DNA from: CADEED01 sp041395625
GTDB lineage: Bacteria; Pseudomonadota; Gammaproteobacteria; Steroidobacterales; Steroidobacteraceae
Assembly (NCBI GenBank): GCA_041395625.1
Contig: JAWLAE010000002.1
Coordinates: 1,178,001 to 1,242,000 of the forward strand
DNA length: 64,000 nt
Direction of reading: 5' to 3'
A model generated the notes under the pieces. The model did not search any database. It saw only the letters and a program-made list of their open reading frames with translations, and was not told the origin of the DNA. Shown one piece after another: positions 1 through 7,412 of the stretch (position 1 is the first letter of the stretch; each line of letters opens with the position of its first letter). A program made the position numbers and the translations under genes.

Positions 1-1479
1 TGGCTGCAATTGATGCCACCTGTGGCCGCCAGCGCGCTCACCGACCCGGCGCTGGTGATCGAAAAAGGCCGCCATCTTGCAATCGACCTGTATCGGCTGC
101 AGGGCGATACGCTGCAAAGAATCCCGGCTGCCACGACGCTGCCGCGCTACTTCGGCATGCACACGGCCGTGTTCCCGCTCACCCAGCAAATGACTACTAA
201 CGATCGACTCTACGCCAGGGTCGCCGCGACCGGGCGCGGTGCCGAACAACTCGATCTGACCGTAGCGGGTCTGGCGGCAACGCTGACGACGAGCGCCGCG
301 CATGCGCGCGCCATTACCTTGGCGTTCGGCGCCCTCGGCGCCATGGCGCTCGGGGCGCTGGTCATCTGGTTCGTACTCAAGGACCGGCTTTTCATCCTGT
401 ATGCGGCGCTGTTTGCGCTGCAGGCGCTGTACATACTGTTCTTGTCGGGGCAAGGGTTCGACTGGCCATTGCTTGCCTGGACCGTGCCACTCGGCGCACA
501 CGCATGGAATGTACCGGCGGCACTCAGCGGCGCTGCCGCCTGCTGGTTCGTCCGCGAGATCGCTGATCTGCGGCGCTATTCGCCGCGCATCTATGCAGTA
601 TTCGGCTGGTTGGCCTGGCTCTTCATCGTCTTGGCGGCAGCCAATCTCGCGCAACTGCTAGGACTGGGCAGAGCAGTAGCAGTGGTCGGCAATGTCGTGT
701 TCCTGGGCACGGCAGTCTTCACGCTGGTCGTTGTATTTCTCGCCTGGCGCCGCGGCAATCGCGCTGCGGGCTGGTTTCTACTCGCCTGGTCATTGCTGGA
801 AGCCGCCACCATCGCGTCAGCCTTGGTGCTGTTGGTAGCCGACGGCTCGCGCTCGGAGCTGCTGTTCTATTACGGCCTGCCTGTGTCGATGGTGGCGGCG
901 GCCATTCTCGTGGCGCTCGGCGTTGCGGACCGGCTGCGCGAACAACGGCTCGCGCTGACGGATGCCGAGCGTCGCGCGCAGACCGACCCACTCACCGGCG
1001 TGCTCAATCGGGCGTCGATGCTCGAGCGCCTGGATGCTGCGTGCGCGCGGGCCCGCAATCGCCAGCTGCCCTTGGCCGTCCTCTTCATCGACCTCGATCA
1101 TTTCAAGGAAATCAATGATACCTACGGTCATCGTGCGGGCGACGCGTGCTTGCAGGCCATCATCGCGCCGATCCAGGCGGAGCTGCGGCAATCGGATGTC
1201 ATCGGCCGATACGGCGGCGAGGAGTTCGTCGTCCTGCTCAGCAGTGCGACGGCCGGGGCCGCCTACCCGATCGCGGAGCGCATACGCGAGCGGGTGGCGA
1301 GCACGCTGATCACCGGCTTTGGCAAGCCCATACAGGTCACCTGCAGCATCGGTGTCGCGGCCAGCGATACGCTCGGACTGATGGGCGAGGAATTGATTGC
1401 CCGCGCCGATGCCGCCGTCTACGCTGCCAAATGGTCGGGCCGCAACTGCGTGCAGGTAGCCATGCCGCTGGCGGCGTGA
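1..1479 (+). CDS. Membrane diguanylate cyclase (7TM-GGDEF), 5' end cut by window
   Basis: The reading frame is open to the first base of the window, so the start lies upstream. The first visible start-like codons (TTG at 10, ATG at 13) are probably internal. About seven hydrophobic helices are encoded between roughly 300 and 950, in the style of a 7TMR-DISM sensor. A GGDEF domain fills the C-terminal third. Its active-site motif is GGEEF (1213-1227), and an RxxD inhibitory I-site (RQSD) lies five residues before it. Both suggest an active, product-inhibited cyclic-di-GMP synthase at the inner membrane. The signal it senses cannot be told from the sequence. The family call is firm; only the N-terminus is missing. 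Confidence 0.9.
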   Translation, partial: WLQLMPPVAASALTDPALVIEKGRHLAIDLYRLQGDTLQRIPAATTLPRYFGMHTAVFPLTQQMTTNDRLYARVAATGRGAEQLDLTVAGLAATLTTSAAHARAITLAFGALGAMALGALVIWFVLKDRLFILYAALFALQALYILFLSGQGFDWPLLAWTVPLGAHAWNVPAALSGAAACWFVREIADLRRYSPRIYAVFGWLAWLFIVLAAANLAQLLGLGRAVAVVGNVVFLGTAVFTLVVVFLAWRRGNRAAGWFLLAWSLLEAATIASALVLLVADGSRSELLFYYGLPVSMVAAAILVALGVADRLREQRLALTDAERRAQTDPLTGVLNRASMLERLDAACARARNRQLPLAVLFIDLDHFKEINDTYGHRAGDACLQAIIAPIQAELRQSDVIGRYGGEEFVVLLSSATAGAAYPIAERIRERVASTLITGFGKPIQVTCSIGVAASDTLGLMGEELIARADAAVYAAKWSGRNCVQVAMPLAA

Positions 1480-1526
1480 TTAGACTGACGGCCCATCTCG
1501 ATCGCCTTCACCGTGTTGGAGATTTC

Positions 1527-3599
1527 ATGTCAGTTGCAATTCTGATTCATGCGGGACGCGCTGCTGCCTGGCTGCTGATGGCCGTTTCAGTGTCGTTCGC
1601 TGTTGGCGCGGCCGAACCCAACAGGCTCGAATCGCGCGATATCTTCGCGCTCGAAACTGCCAATGACACGCAGATCTCGCCAGACGGCAAGCAGATCGTC
1701 TACGTGCGCGGCAGCTACGATGTGATGACCGACCGGCCGCGGGCCAACTTGTGGATAGTCAATACCGACGGCTCGCAACACCGCCCGCTTCGTTCCGATG
1801 CTAACAACCACCGCTCGCCACGGTGGTCACCAGATGGCACGCGCATCGCTTATATTTCGGACGCAGAGGGCAAAGCGCAGTTGTTCGTGCGCTGGATGGA
1901 CACTGGTCAGACGGCGCTGCTGACCAATCTGACTGAATCGCCCGGCGATCTCACCTGGTCGCCGGATGGTCGTCTGCTCGCCTTTACCCAGCTCGTAGCG
2001 GCCGAGAAACCATCGCTCGCCAAGCCCCCGCAGAAACCGGAGGGCGCCAATTGGGCACCACCCGTGACAGTGATCGATGATGTCGTGTACCGCGTCGATG
2101 GCCAGGGCTATCTGAAGAGCGGTTACACCCATGTATTCCTGATTGTGGCCGACGGCGGTGCGCCGCGACAGTTGACGAGCGGTGACTTCAATCACCGTGG
2201 CACGCTGGCCTTCACGCCGGACGGCAAACGCCTGTTGCTGTCGGCCAATCGACGCGACGACTGGCAGCTGAATCCGGTCGACAGCGATATCCATGCCGTC
2301 GATCTTGCCAGTGGCGCGATGACACAGCTCACCCAACGTGATGGTCCGGACGTGAATCCGGTGGTGGCGCCGGATGGCAAGACGATTGCCTACCTCGGCT
2401 TCGATGACCGCCGCCTCGGTCATCAGATCGCGCGGCTCTACATCATGAACGCCGACGGCAGCAATGCCCGTGCCGTCAGCGATAAATTCGACTTCAACAT
2501 CGAAGATCCTGTCTGGGCGGCGAACGGGCGCAGTCTGTATTTCGTATACGATGATGCAGGCATTCGACGCATTGCCAGTATTTCACTCGATGGCAAGATC
2601 CGCGTGGTCGCCGCGCAGGTCGGCAGTGCCGATATCGGCAGGCCGTACACGGGCGGCGGCTTCTCTGCTGCGCGCACCGGCCAGGTGGCGTTCGTCAGTA
2701 ATTCTGCGCTGAGTCCTGGCAATGTCGCCGTATCGGATGCGCGCGGCAGGTCGGTGCGCACACTCACGGCGCTCAACGCCGACCTGTTGGCGCATCGAAC
2801 ACTGGGTGCTGTCGAGCGGATCACCTGGCGATCGTCGGCCGACCAGCGGGAAATCGAAGGCTGGATCGTGACACCGCCCGATTTCGACGCCAACAAGAAG
2901 TATCCGTTGATCCTGGAAATCCATGGCGGCCCCTTCACGGCCTACGGGCCCAACTTCAGTGTGGAGATTCAGCGCTATGCCGCGGCTGGCTACGTCGTGC
3001 TGTACGCCAATCCGCGTGGCAGCACGAGCTATGGCGAGGACTTCGCCAACCTCATACATCACGCCTACCCGGGCAACGACTACGACGATCTGATGTCGGG
3101 AGTCGACGCGGTGATCGCGCGCGGCAATATCGATACTGAGCAGTTGTTCGTCACCGGCGGCTCCGGCGGCGGCGTACTGACCGCCTGGATCGTCGGCAAG
3201 ACCGACCGCTTTCGAGCAGCCGTTGTTGCCAAGCCGGTGATCAACTGGACCAGCTTCGCGCTCACCGCCGACATGAACAATTTCTTCTATCGCTACTGGT
3301 TCCCGGCGCCACCCTGGGAAGCACAGGAGGAGTACTGGCGCCGCTCACCGTTGTCACTCGTCGGCAACGTCAAGACACCGACGATGCTGCTGACGGGCGA
3401 GTCGGACTACCGCACGCCGATCGGCGAATCCGAGCAGTTCTATCAGGCGTTGAAATTGCGCGGCATACCGACGCTGATGGTGCGCATGCCGCAGGCTTCG
3501 CATGGCATGACGGGGCGGCCAAGTCAGTTCATCGCCAAGATCGACAACATACTGGCGTGGTTCGAGCGTTATCGAAAGGGCAACGAATCGATCGAGTAG
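1527..3599 (+). CDS. Exported S9-family prolyl oligopeptidase-like serine peptidase
   Basis: This encodes a 690-residue protein. The ATG at 1527 was chosen because a GGAGA ribosome site lies just before it and it begins a signal peptide (cleavage near AVGAAEP); the open frame extends further upstream but has no such signal. The N-terminal half has repeated S/DPDG segments of a TolB-like beta-propeller. The C-terminal third is an alpha/beta-hydrolase with the catalytic triad Ser546 (GGSGGG), Asp627 (ESDYRTP) and His659 (QASHGM). This is the layout of dipeptidyl aminopeptidase/acylaminoacyl-peptidase enzymes that trim peptides in the periplasm. It begins 47 nt after the cyclase gene. Substrate specificity cannot be read from the sequence. 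Confidence 0.93.
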   Translation: MSVAILIHAGRAAAWLLMAVSVSFAVGAAEPNRLESRDIFALETANDTQISPDGKQIVYVRGSYDVMTDRPRANLWIVNTDGSQHRPLRSDANNHRSPRWSPDGTRIAYISDAEGKAQLFVRWMDTGQTALLTNLTESPGDLTWSPDGRLLAFTQLVAAEKPSLAKPPQKPEGANWAPPVTVIDDVVYRVDGQGYLKSGYTHVFLIVADGGAPRQLTSGDFNHRGTLAFTPDGKRLLLSANRRDDWQLNPVDSDIHAVDLASGAMTQLTQRDGPDVNPVVAPDGKTIAYLGFDDRRLGHQIARLYIMNADGSNARAVSDKFDFNIEDPVWAANGRSLYFVYDDAGIRRIASISLDGKIRVVAAQVGSADIGRPYTGGGFSAARTGQVAFVSNSALSPGNVAVSDARGRSVRTLTALNADLLAHRTLGAVERITWRSSADQREIEGWIVTPPDFDANKKYPLILEIHGGPFTAYGPNFSVEIQRYAAAGYVVLYANPRGSTSYGEDFANLIHHAYPGNDYDDLMSGVDAVIARGNIDTEQLFVTGGSGGGVLTAWIVGKTDRFRAAVVAKPVINWTSFALTADMNNFFYRYWFPAPPWEAQEEYWRRSPLSLVGNVKTPTMLLTGESDYRTPIGESEQFYQALKLRGIPTLMVRMPQASHGMTGRPSQFIAKIDNILAWFERYRKGNESIE

Positions 3600-3623
3600 C
3601 TAGGTGGCTGCGGCATGGCGGGC

Positions 3624-3812
3624 GGGGTATCGCTGCCGCCCAGCGTGTTCGGATCGGGTGTGCCTCGCCGCCGCTGCGGCTCGGCATTCCCTTGCAAAGG
3701 CCGCGCGCGCATCTTTCCCCGTACGATGTGATTAGACCGACAGCGGCACAGGAGCGCGCGCGACCTTTGCTGCGGCACCCTCAACGACCACGCTGGGCGG
3801 CAGCGATACCCC
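3624..3812 (-). repeat. Intact copy (copy 1) of a stem-rich dispersed element, possible structured RNA
   Basis: Two 24-nt arms (3624-3647 and 3789-3812) are perfect inverted repeats. Inside them, a second pair of 17-nt arms (3694-3710 and 3754-3770) is complementary except at one position. Read on the minus strand, that exception is a U-G wobble. The same inner sequences recur at 4347-5826 in opposite orientation with different outer arms. The element starts 24 nt after the stop codon of the S9 peptidase gene. It could be a REPIN/MITE-like palindrome or a structured RNA; the strand is assigned from the wobble pattern. Confidence 0.7.
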
Positions 3813-4346
3813 ACCCGTCGCGCCGTACTCCGGCGGCGCGGCACCGCGCGTCGACGTTCGCCAACAAACGGTGCGGAGTAGTGACGTTTGGATTCAACTA
3901 GCCGGCAACGCAGAGACCGCTTGATGGCCCATAAAGTTGAATCGTGGTGCAGAACTACCGCGCGAGTTGTTAATGGAACTGAGACGAAGAGTCAAGGATA
4001 GCCCGCGCAAATCTATGCTCATTAGGCCATCGGTTTCAGCGATGCTCTACGCCGGTCTAACCAATCGCGGTCCGCCACCATACGAATGTTACTGACAATT
4101 CTTGCCAACAACCGTTTTGCGGGGGTCGTCAACGAGCTGCTGTCATCATTCGTCCGGATGCAAATCAATTGCGACCGTTGATGCGACAAGCAGCGCATAT
4201 GACAGCTTTTCCTGCACAGAATGCACTGACCATCGTGGATCAACTCGAAAGTGTCCGCCGCCTCGTCGAAATCGTGCACAAACTCGACCAGCCAACGCCG
4301 AAGTCTGAATAGGAACCATCGCGCAGGCCAGACGGCGAGATCCGAA
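3813..4346. other. Intergenic stretch without a supported gene
   Basis: About 530 nt between the two repeat copies, with more A and T than the flanking genes. The longest minus-strand frame (start 4279, stop near 4022, 85 codons) shows no recognisable domain, no ribosome site and an odd cysteine-rich composition. It may be a remnant of a decayed gene. I do not call a gene here. Confidence 0.5.
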
Positions 4347-4433
4347 CCGCTGGGTGTGATGCCCTGTGGACGCCTGTTGAGGGTGCCGCAGCAAAGGCCG
4401 CGCGCGCTCCTGTGCTGCTGTCAGCCTAACCAC
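4347..4433 (+). repeat. Left half of interrupted repeat copy 2
   Basis: This holds the left outer arm (4347-4375, 29 nt) and the left inner arm (4391-4407). The 58 nt at 4376-4433 match 3728-3785 on the opposite strand at 53 positions, and the five differences are all transitions. The outer arm pairs with 5798-5826. Its three non-Watson-Crick positions are all G-U when read on the plus strand. The insertion sequence separates this half from its partner. Confidence 0.75.
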
Positions 4434-4446
4434 AACGCCAGTCAAC

Positions 4447-4459
4447 ATGGAACGACCGG
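4447..4459 (+). repeat. Left sub-terminal inverted repeat of the IS
   Basis: ATGGAACGACCGG matches the reverse complement of 5712-5723 (ATGGAACACCGG) with a single one-base gap. Confidence 0.6.
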
Positions 4460-4539
4460 CTCCGATTCGCAACGCGTGGGTTACGCTTTCGGATGGGAGT
4501 AACCAACCGTGGCGCAGAGCCACATACGAATGGAGCCGG
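4456..4539 (+). other. Structured leader upstream of the IS recombinase
   Basis: Arms 4456-4469 and 4527-4539 pair with one bulged base. They enclose two smaller hairpins (4479-4484 with 4499-4504, stem GGTTAC/GTAACC; and 4509-4513 with 4519-4523, stem GTGGC/GCCAC). The result is a three-way junction that ends just before the ATG at 4542. IS110 elements carry a guide (bridge) RNA in a non-coding end, so this could be part of one, or a translation-control hairpin. No function is shown. Confidence 0.45.
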
Positions 4540-4541
4540 CC

Positions 4542-5412
4542 ATGCGAAACGTACGATTTGTCGGATTGGATGTCCATGCTGAGAGCATTGCGGTGGCGGT
4601 GGCGGAGCCGGATGGCGAGGTCCGCTCGCTCGGGCAGATCGCCAACGAGCCGGAGGCGGTGCGCCGCTTGATCAAGAAGCTCGGTGCCGCGAGGCGCTTG
4701 CAGGCGGCCTACGAGGCGGGGCCGACGGGCTATGTGCTGCAACGCCAACTGAGCGCGCTCGGGGTGCGCTGCGAGGTGATTGCCCCGTCGTTGATCCCGG
4801 TGAAGTCGGGCGATCGCGTGAAGACGGACAAGCGCGACGCGATGAAGTTGGCGCGCTGCCTGCGAGCGGCTGATGCGCCTCGAGCAGGCGCTCGAGCGCG
4901 TGGTCGCGGCTACCCCCGCGGCGCAGCGTGCGCTGATCGAGGCGCTGCAGAGTCTGCGCGGTGTGGCCAAGGTGACCGCGATCACCCTGGTGGCCGAGAT
5001 CGGCACGTTCACCCGCTTCGCCCACGCGCGGCAACTGATGGGCTACAGCGGTGCGGTACCGAGCGAGCACTCCAGCGGGCCGCGCACGCGCCGCGGCCAC
5101 ATCACCAAGTGCGGCAACGCGCACGTGCGTCGTGTGCTCATCGAAGCGGCGTGGGCTTATCGACATCGACCGGCCGTCGGTCCGACGTTGCGTCGACGCC
5201 AGGAGGCGCAAAGCGAGGCGGTCAAAGCGATCGCCTGGCAGGCGCAGCATCGGCTGCATGCCCGTTACCGGCACCTGCGCGCCCGGGGCAAGGTGCACCA
5301 GCAAGTGGTCACGGCGATCGGGCGCGAGCTGCTCGGCTTTATCTGGGCGATCGCGCAACAGACCGAACGTCAGCATCCCCAGGTGCAGCCGCTGCGTCAA
5401 CCCGCGGCCTAG
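4542..5412 (+). pseudogene. IS110-family transposase, internally deleted and frameshifted
   Basis: The N-terminal part (from ATG 4542 to about 4870) has the RuvC-like DEDD domain with its acidic residues visible: GLDVH, YEAGP and KTDKRDA. The C-terminal part continues in another frame (from about 4873 to the stop at 5412) with the IS116/IS110/IS902 domain, including VPSEHSSG, which holds the family's nucleophilic serine. The linker of roughly 80 residues found in full-length relatives is missing, and the halves join out of frame at a GAGCGG sequence common to both sides. A microhomology deletion explains this. The protein should be inactive. Confidence 0.9.
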
Positions 5413-5446
5413 CATGCTAACCACTCACCCAACGAGAGGAAGATGA

Positions 5447-5652
5447 AGCCGCGTGTACAGAGGTCGAGGCGGTCAACCGATCCGGAGAATCCTCGGGCCC
5501 CCTTGCGAAGTGCTTAACCGCACCACTCGCGCCGCCAGTGCGAGGCAGCTCCCGACGAATCACGACACTGTTGGCGAGCCTTGCGGCTCGATCCACGAAT
5601 ATCAGAGTGATCGATCGTCGCAGTATCCGCCTCGGCCTCTGCTCACGCGGCT
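5447..5652 (+). ncRNA. Candidate guide (bridge/seek) RNA region in the IS right end
   Basis: This lies between the transposase stop (5412) and the right inverted repeat (5712). Arms 5447-5472 and 5627-5652 are 26-nt inverted repeats identical at 23 positions, which would close a structure of about 206 nt. Inside is a perfect CGAGCC-TTGC-GGCTCG hairpin (5575-5590). IS1111-group elements are known to encode their guide RNA downstream of the recombinase. The position fits; the identity is inference. With the recombinase broken, it would work only if an intact copy acts in trans. Confidence 0.4.
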
Positions 5653-5711
5653 TACTCTTCGACACGTCGTAACATGCCCCGAGAAAACAATCGATCAAAC
5701 AACCCCTTGAC

Positions 5712-5723
5712 CCGGTGTTCCAT
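5712..5723 (-). repeat. Right sub-terminal inverted repeat of the IS
   Basis: The reverse complement reads ATGGAACACCGG and matches the left end at 4447-4459 apart from one inserted base. It marks the right end of the insertion sequence, a few nucleotides before repeat copy 2 resumes. Confidence 0.6.
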
Positions 5724-5727
5724 ATCA

Positions 5728-5826
5728 GGGGGAAGATGCGCGCGCGGCCTTTGCCAGGGAATGCGTAGCCGCGTGAGCGGCGCAGCACACCCGATCCAGG
5801 CGTCCACGGGGCGTTACACCCAGCGG
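5728..5826 (+). repeat. Right half of interrupted repeat copy 2
   Basis: This holds the right inner arm (5738-5754), which pairs perfectly with 4391-4407; a GCCGC-GTGA-GCGGC hairpin with a GNRA-type loop; and the right outer arm (5798-5826). It matches copy 1 (3651-3720, opposite strand) through most of its inner part but not in the outer arm. It directly abuts the stop codon of the amidohydrolase gene at 5827. Confidence 0.75.
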
Positions 5827-7290
5827 CTAATTTTCCGGCAACCGCTCCTTGACTACTACGCCATCTTTCACGATCACCAACAGATTCTTGTCCGGCTCTT
5901 CCAGCACACGCACATCTTCCAGCGGATTGCCGTCGACGATCAGCAGATCCGCCATCGCCCCCGGCGTCAACACGCCTACCGGCCCTGCGTAGGGATTACG
6001 CGTACCCGACATGGATAACAACTCGCCATTGATTCCCGTTGCCTGCTGCAGGATCTCGGCACTCGTGAACCACTTGAGCCGCGCACCGAACTCCTTCGGC
6101 TGCAGCGACACCACACGCTCGCTGCCGAACAGGTCGGTGCCAAAAGCGACTTTTGCACCATGCTTCTTGGCGAGTGTCATCATGCGATCGAGCCCCGCCT
6201 GCACACGCTCGGCCTTGGCGCGTACGAACAACTGCGCCGCCGTCGGCGGCGGCGAACCCGGCGCGGGCGGGCGTGCGAACACGCCACTGAATGCATACGC
6301 CTGCGTTGACACGAACACGCCGCGCTCCGCAATCAACTTCATCGTCGGCTCATCGATTAGGTGGGCATGCTCGACGCAGCGCACGCCGGCGTCGAGTGCC
6401 CGTCGCAGCGACTGCGGCGTATAGGCGTGCACGGTCACATACGTGCCATAGTCAGCAGCAGCGCGCACCGCCGCACGCATTTCTTCATCGAGCAGTTGCA
6501 CGCTGTCGAGCGGATTGAGCGGCGTCGAAATACCGCCGCCCGCTGCCAGCTTGATCTGCGTTGCGCCGAGTCGCAGCTGCTCGCGCACCGCGGTCAACAC
6601 TTGATCGACGCCATCGACACGCGCGGTATAACCGCGCTGCTCGAGTATGTCCGGTTCACCGCGATACTGAGCGCCGGCAGCACGGCTGCGAAAATCGCCA
6701 TGACCGCCGGACTGGCTGACGATCGCCCCGGACGGGAATATTCGCGGCCCCGCAATGAGACCTTCGTCGATCGCTTGCTTCAATCCAAAACTGGGTCCAC
6801 CCAGATCGCGGACGGTGGTGAAGCCACGCAACAGGGTAGCCTGCGCTGACGCCGCGGCGCGCGCCATCACATAGTTGGCGTCCATGCCCTTCAGATCGTC
6901 GAATCCGGCGATGACCATCGGGTGCATATGCGCATCGATCAGCCCTGGCATCGCGATGCGACCGCCGGCATCGAGCATGCGCGAGCTCGCACTGAGGGTT
7001 ACGCCCGCCGGCTCGAACCCGATCGCCGCTACCCGATCAGCGGCGATCCAGATACTGGTGGGCGCCGTCAGGGTGGCACGCTGGCCGTCATAGACGCGAG
7101 CGTTCCTGACGACCAAGGTGATCACCGGCGCTGCTGCCGCCTCGGCCGCGGGGGTCGCCTGCGCTGCAGCGGGCGGACCGATCCGCACCAGCAGCAGCAC
7201 GGCCACGCCCAACAACATCCGCACGCCAGCCTGTTTCCGGGCAACCGGCCGCCGCACTGCGCCCTGCTGCATCTTCGCGTCACATAGCAT
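5827..7290 (-). CDS. Exported metal-dependent amidohydrolase
   Basis: This encodes a 487-residue member of the amidohydrolase superfamily, closest in style to the imidazolonepropionase/Xaa-Pro-dipeptidase-like group. Metal ligands are visible: HxH in DAHMHP, lysine in IKLAAGG, histidines in VTVHAY and CVEHAH, and aspartate in FGTD. A signal peptide (ARKQAGVRMLLGVAVLLL to AAAQA) places it in the periplasm. The ATG at 7290 was chosen because a GGGGGAG site sits seven nt before it; the ATG at 7296 and a TTG at 7335 are less well placed. It is divergent from typA. Typical substrates of such enzymes are peptides or cyclic amides; the real one is not evident. Confidence 0.88.
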   Translation of the reverse strand: MLCDAKMQQGAVRRPVARKQAGVRMLLGVAVLLLVRIGPPAAAQATPAAEAAAAPVITLVVRNARVYDGQRATLTAPTSIWIAADRVAAIGFEPAGVTLSASSRMLDAGGRIAMPGLIDAHMHPMVIAGFDDLKGMDANYVMARAAASAQATLLRGFTTVRDLGGPSFGLKQAIDEGLIAGPRIFPSGAIVSQSGGHGDFRSRAAGAQYRGEPDILEQRGYTARVDGVDQVLTAVREQLRLGATQIKLAAGGGISTPLNPLDSVQLLDEEMRAAVRAAADYGTYVTVHAYTPQSLRRALDAGVRCVEHAHLIDEPTMKLIAERGVFVSTQAYAFSGVFARPPAPGSPPPTAAQLFVRAKAERVQAGLDRMMTLAKKHGAKVAFGTDLFGSERVVSLQPKEFGARLKWFTSAEILQQATGINGELLSMSGTRNPYAGPVGVLTPGAMADLLIVDGNPLEDVRVLEEPDKNLLVIVKDGVVVKERLPEN

Positions 7291-7412
7291 CGTCATACTC
7301 CCCCATTCGGCGGGCGCTCGGAATTGGCCGCCCAACCTTGAGTTTCGCGCGGAAACTGCTACCCTGCGCGTCCTTTTTTGCCAGCCAAATTCGCGGCTGG
7401 CAGCGTGACCAA

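Larger units (their letters stand above)
4434..5727 (+). mobile_element. Degenerate IS110-family insertion sequence inside a repeat
   Basis: The limits come from comparison with the uninterrupted repeat at 3624-3812: repeat sequence stops near 4433 and resumes near 5728. Short inverted repeats lie just inside each end (4447-4459 and 5712-5723). The element carries a broken IS110-type recombinase and about 300 nt of non-coding right end. Sub-terminal inverted repeats and insertion into palindromic repeats are known traits of the IS1111 subgroup of IS110. Assignment to that subgroup is inference. Exact end bases are uncertain by several nucleotides. Confidence 0.75.

Noticed and set aside
1146..1526. 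Upstream extension of the S9 peptidase frame
   Set aside because: It overlaps the GGDEF domain in another frame; the ATG at 1527 has a ribosome site and signal peptide.
4873..5412. Separate 179-residue gene with its own ATG
   Set aside because: It is the C-terminal domain of the same IS110 recombinase in a shifted frame; the missing linker and common junction show a deletion, not a new gene.
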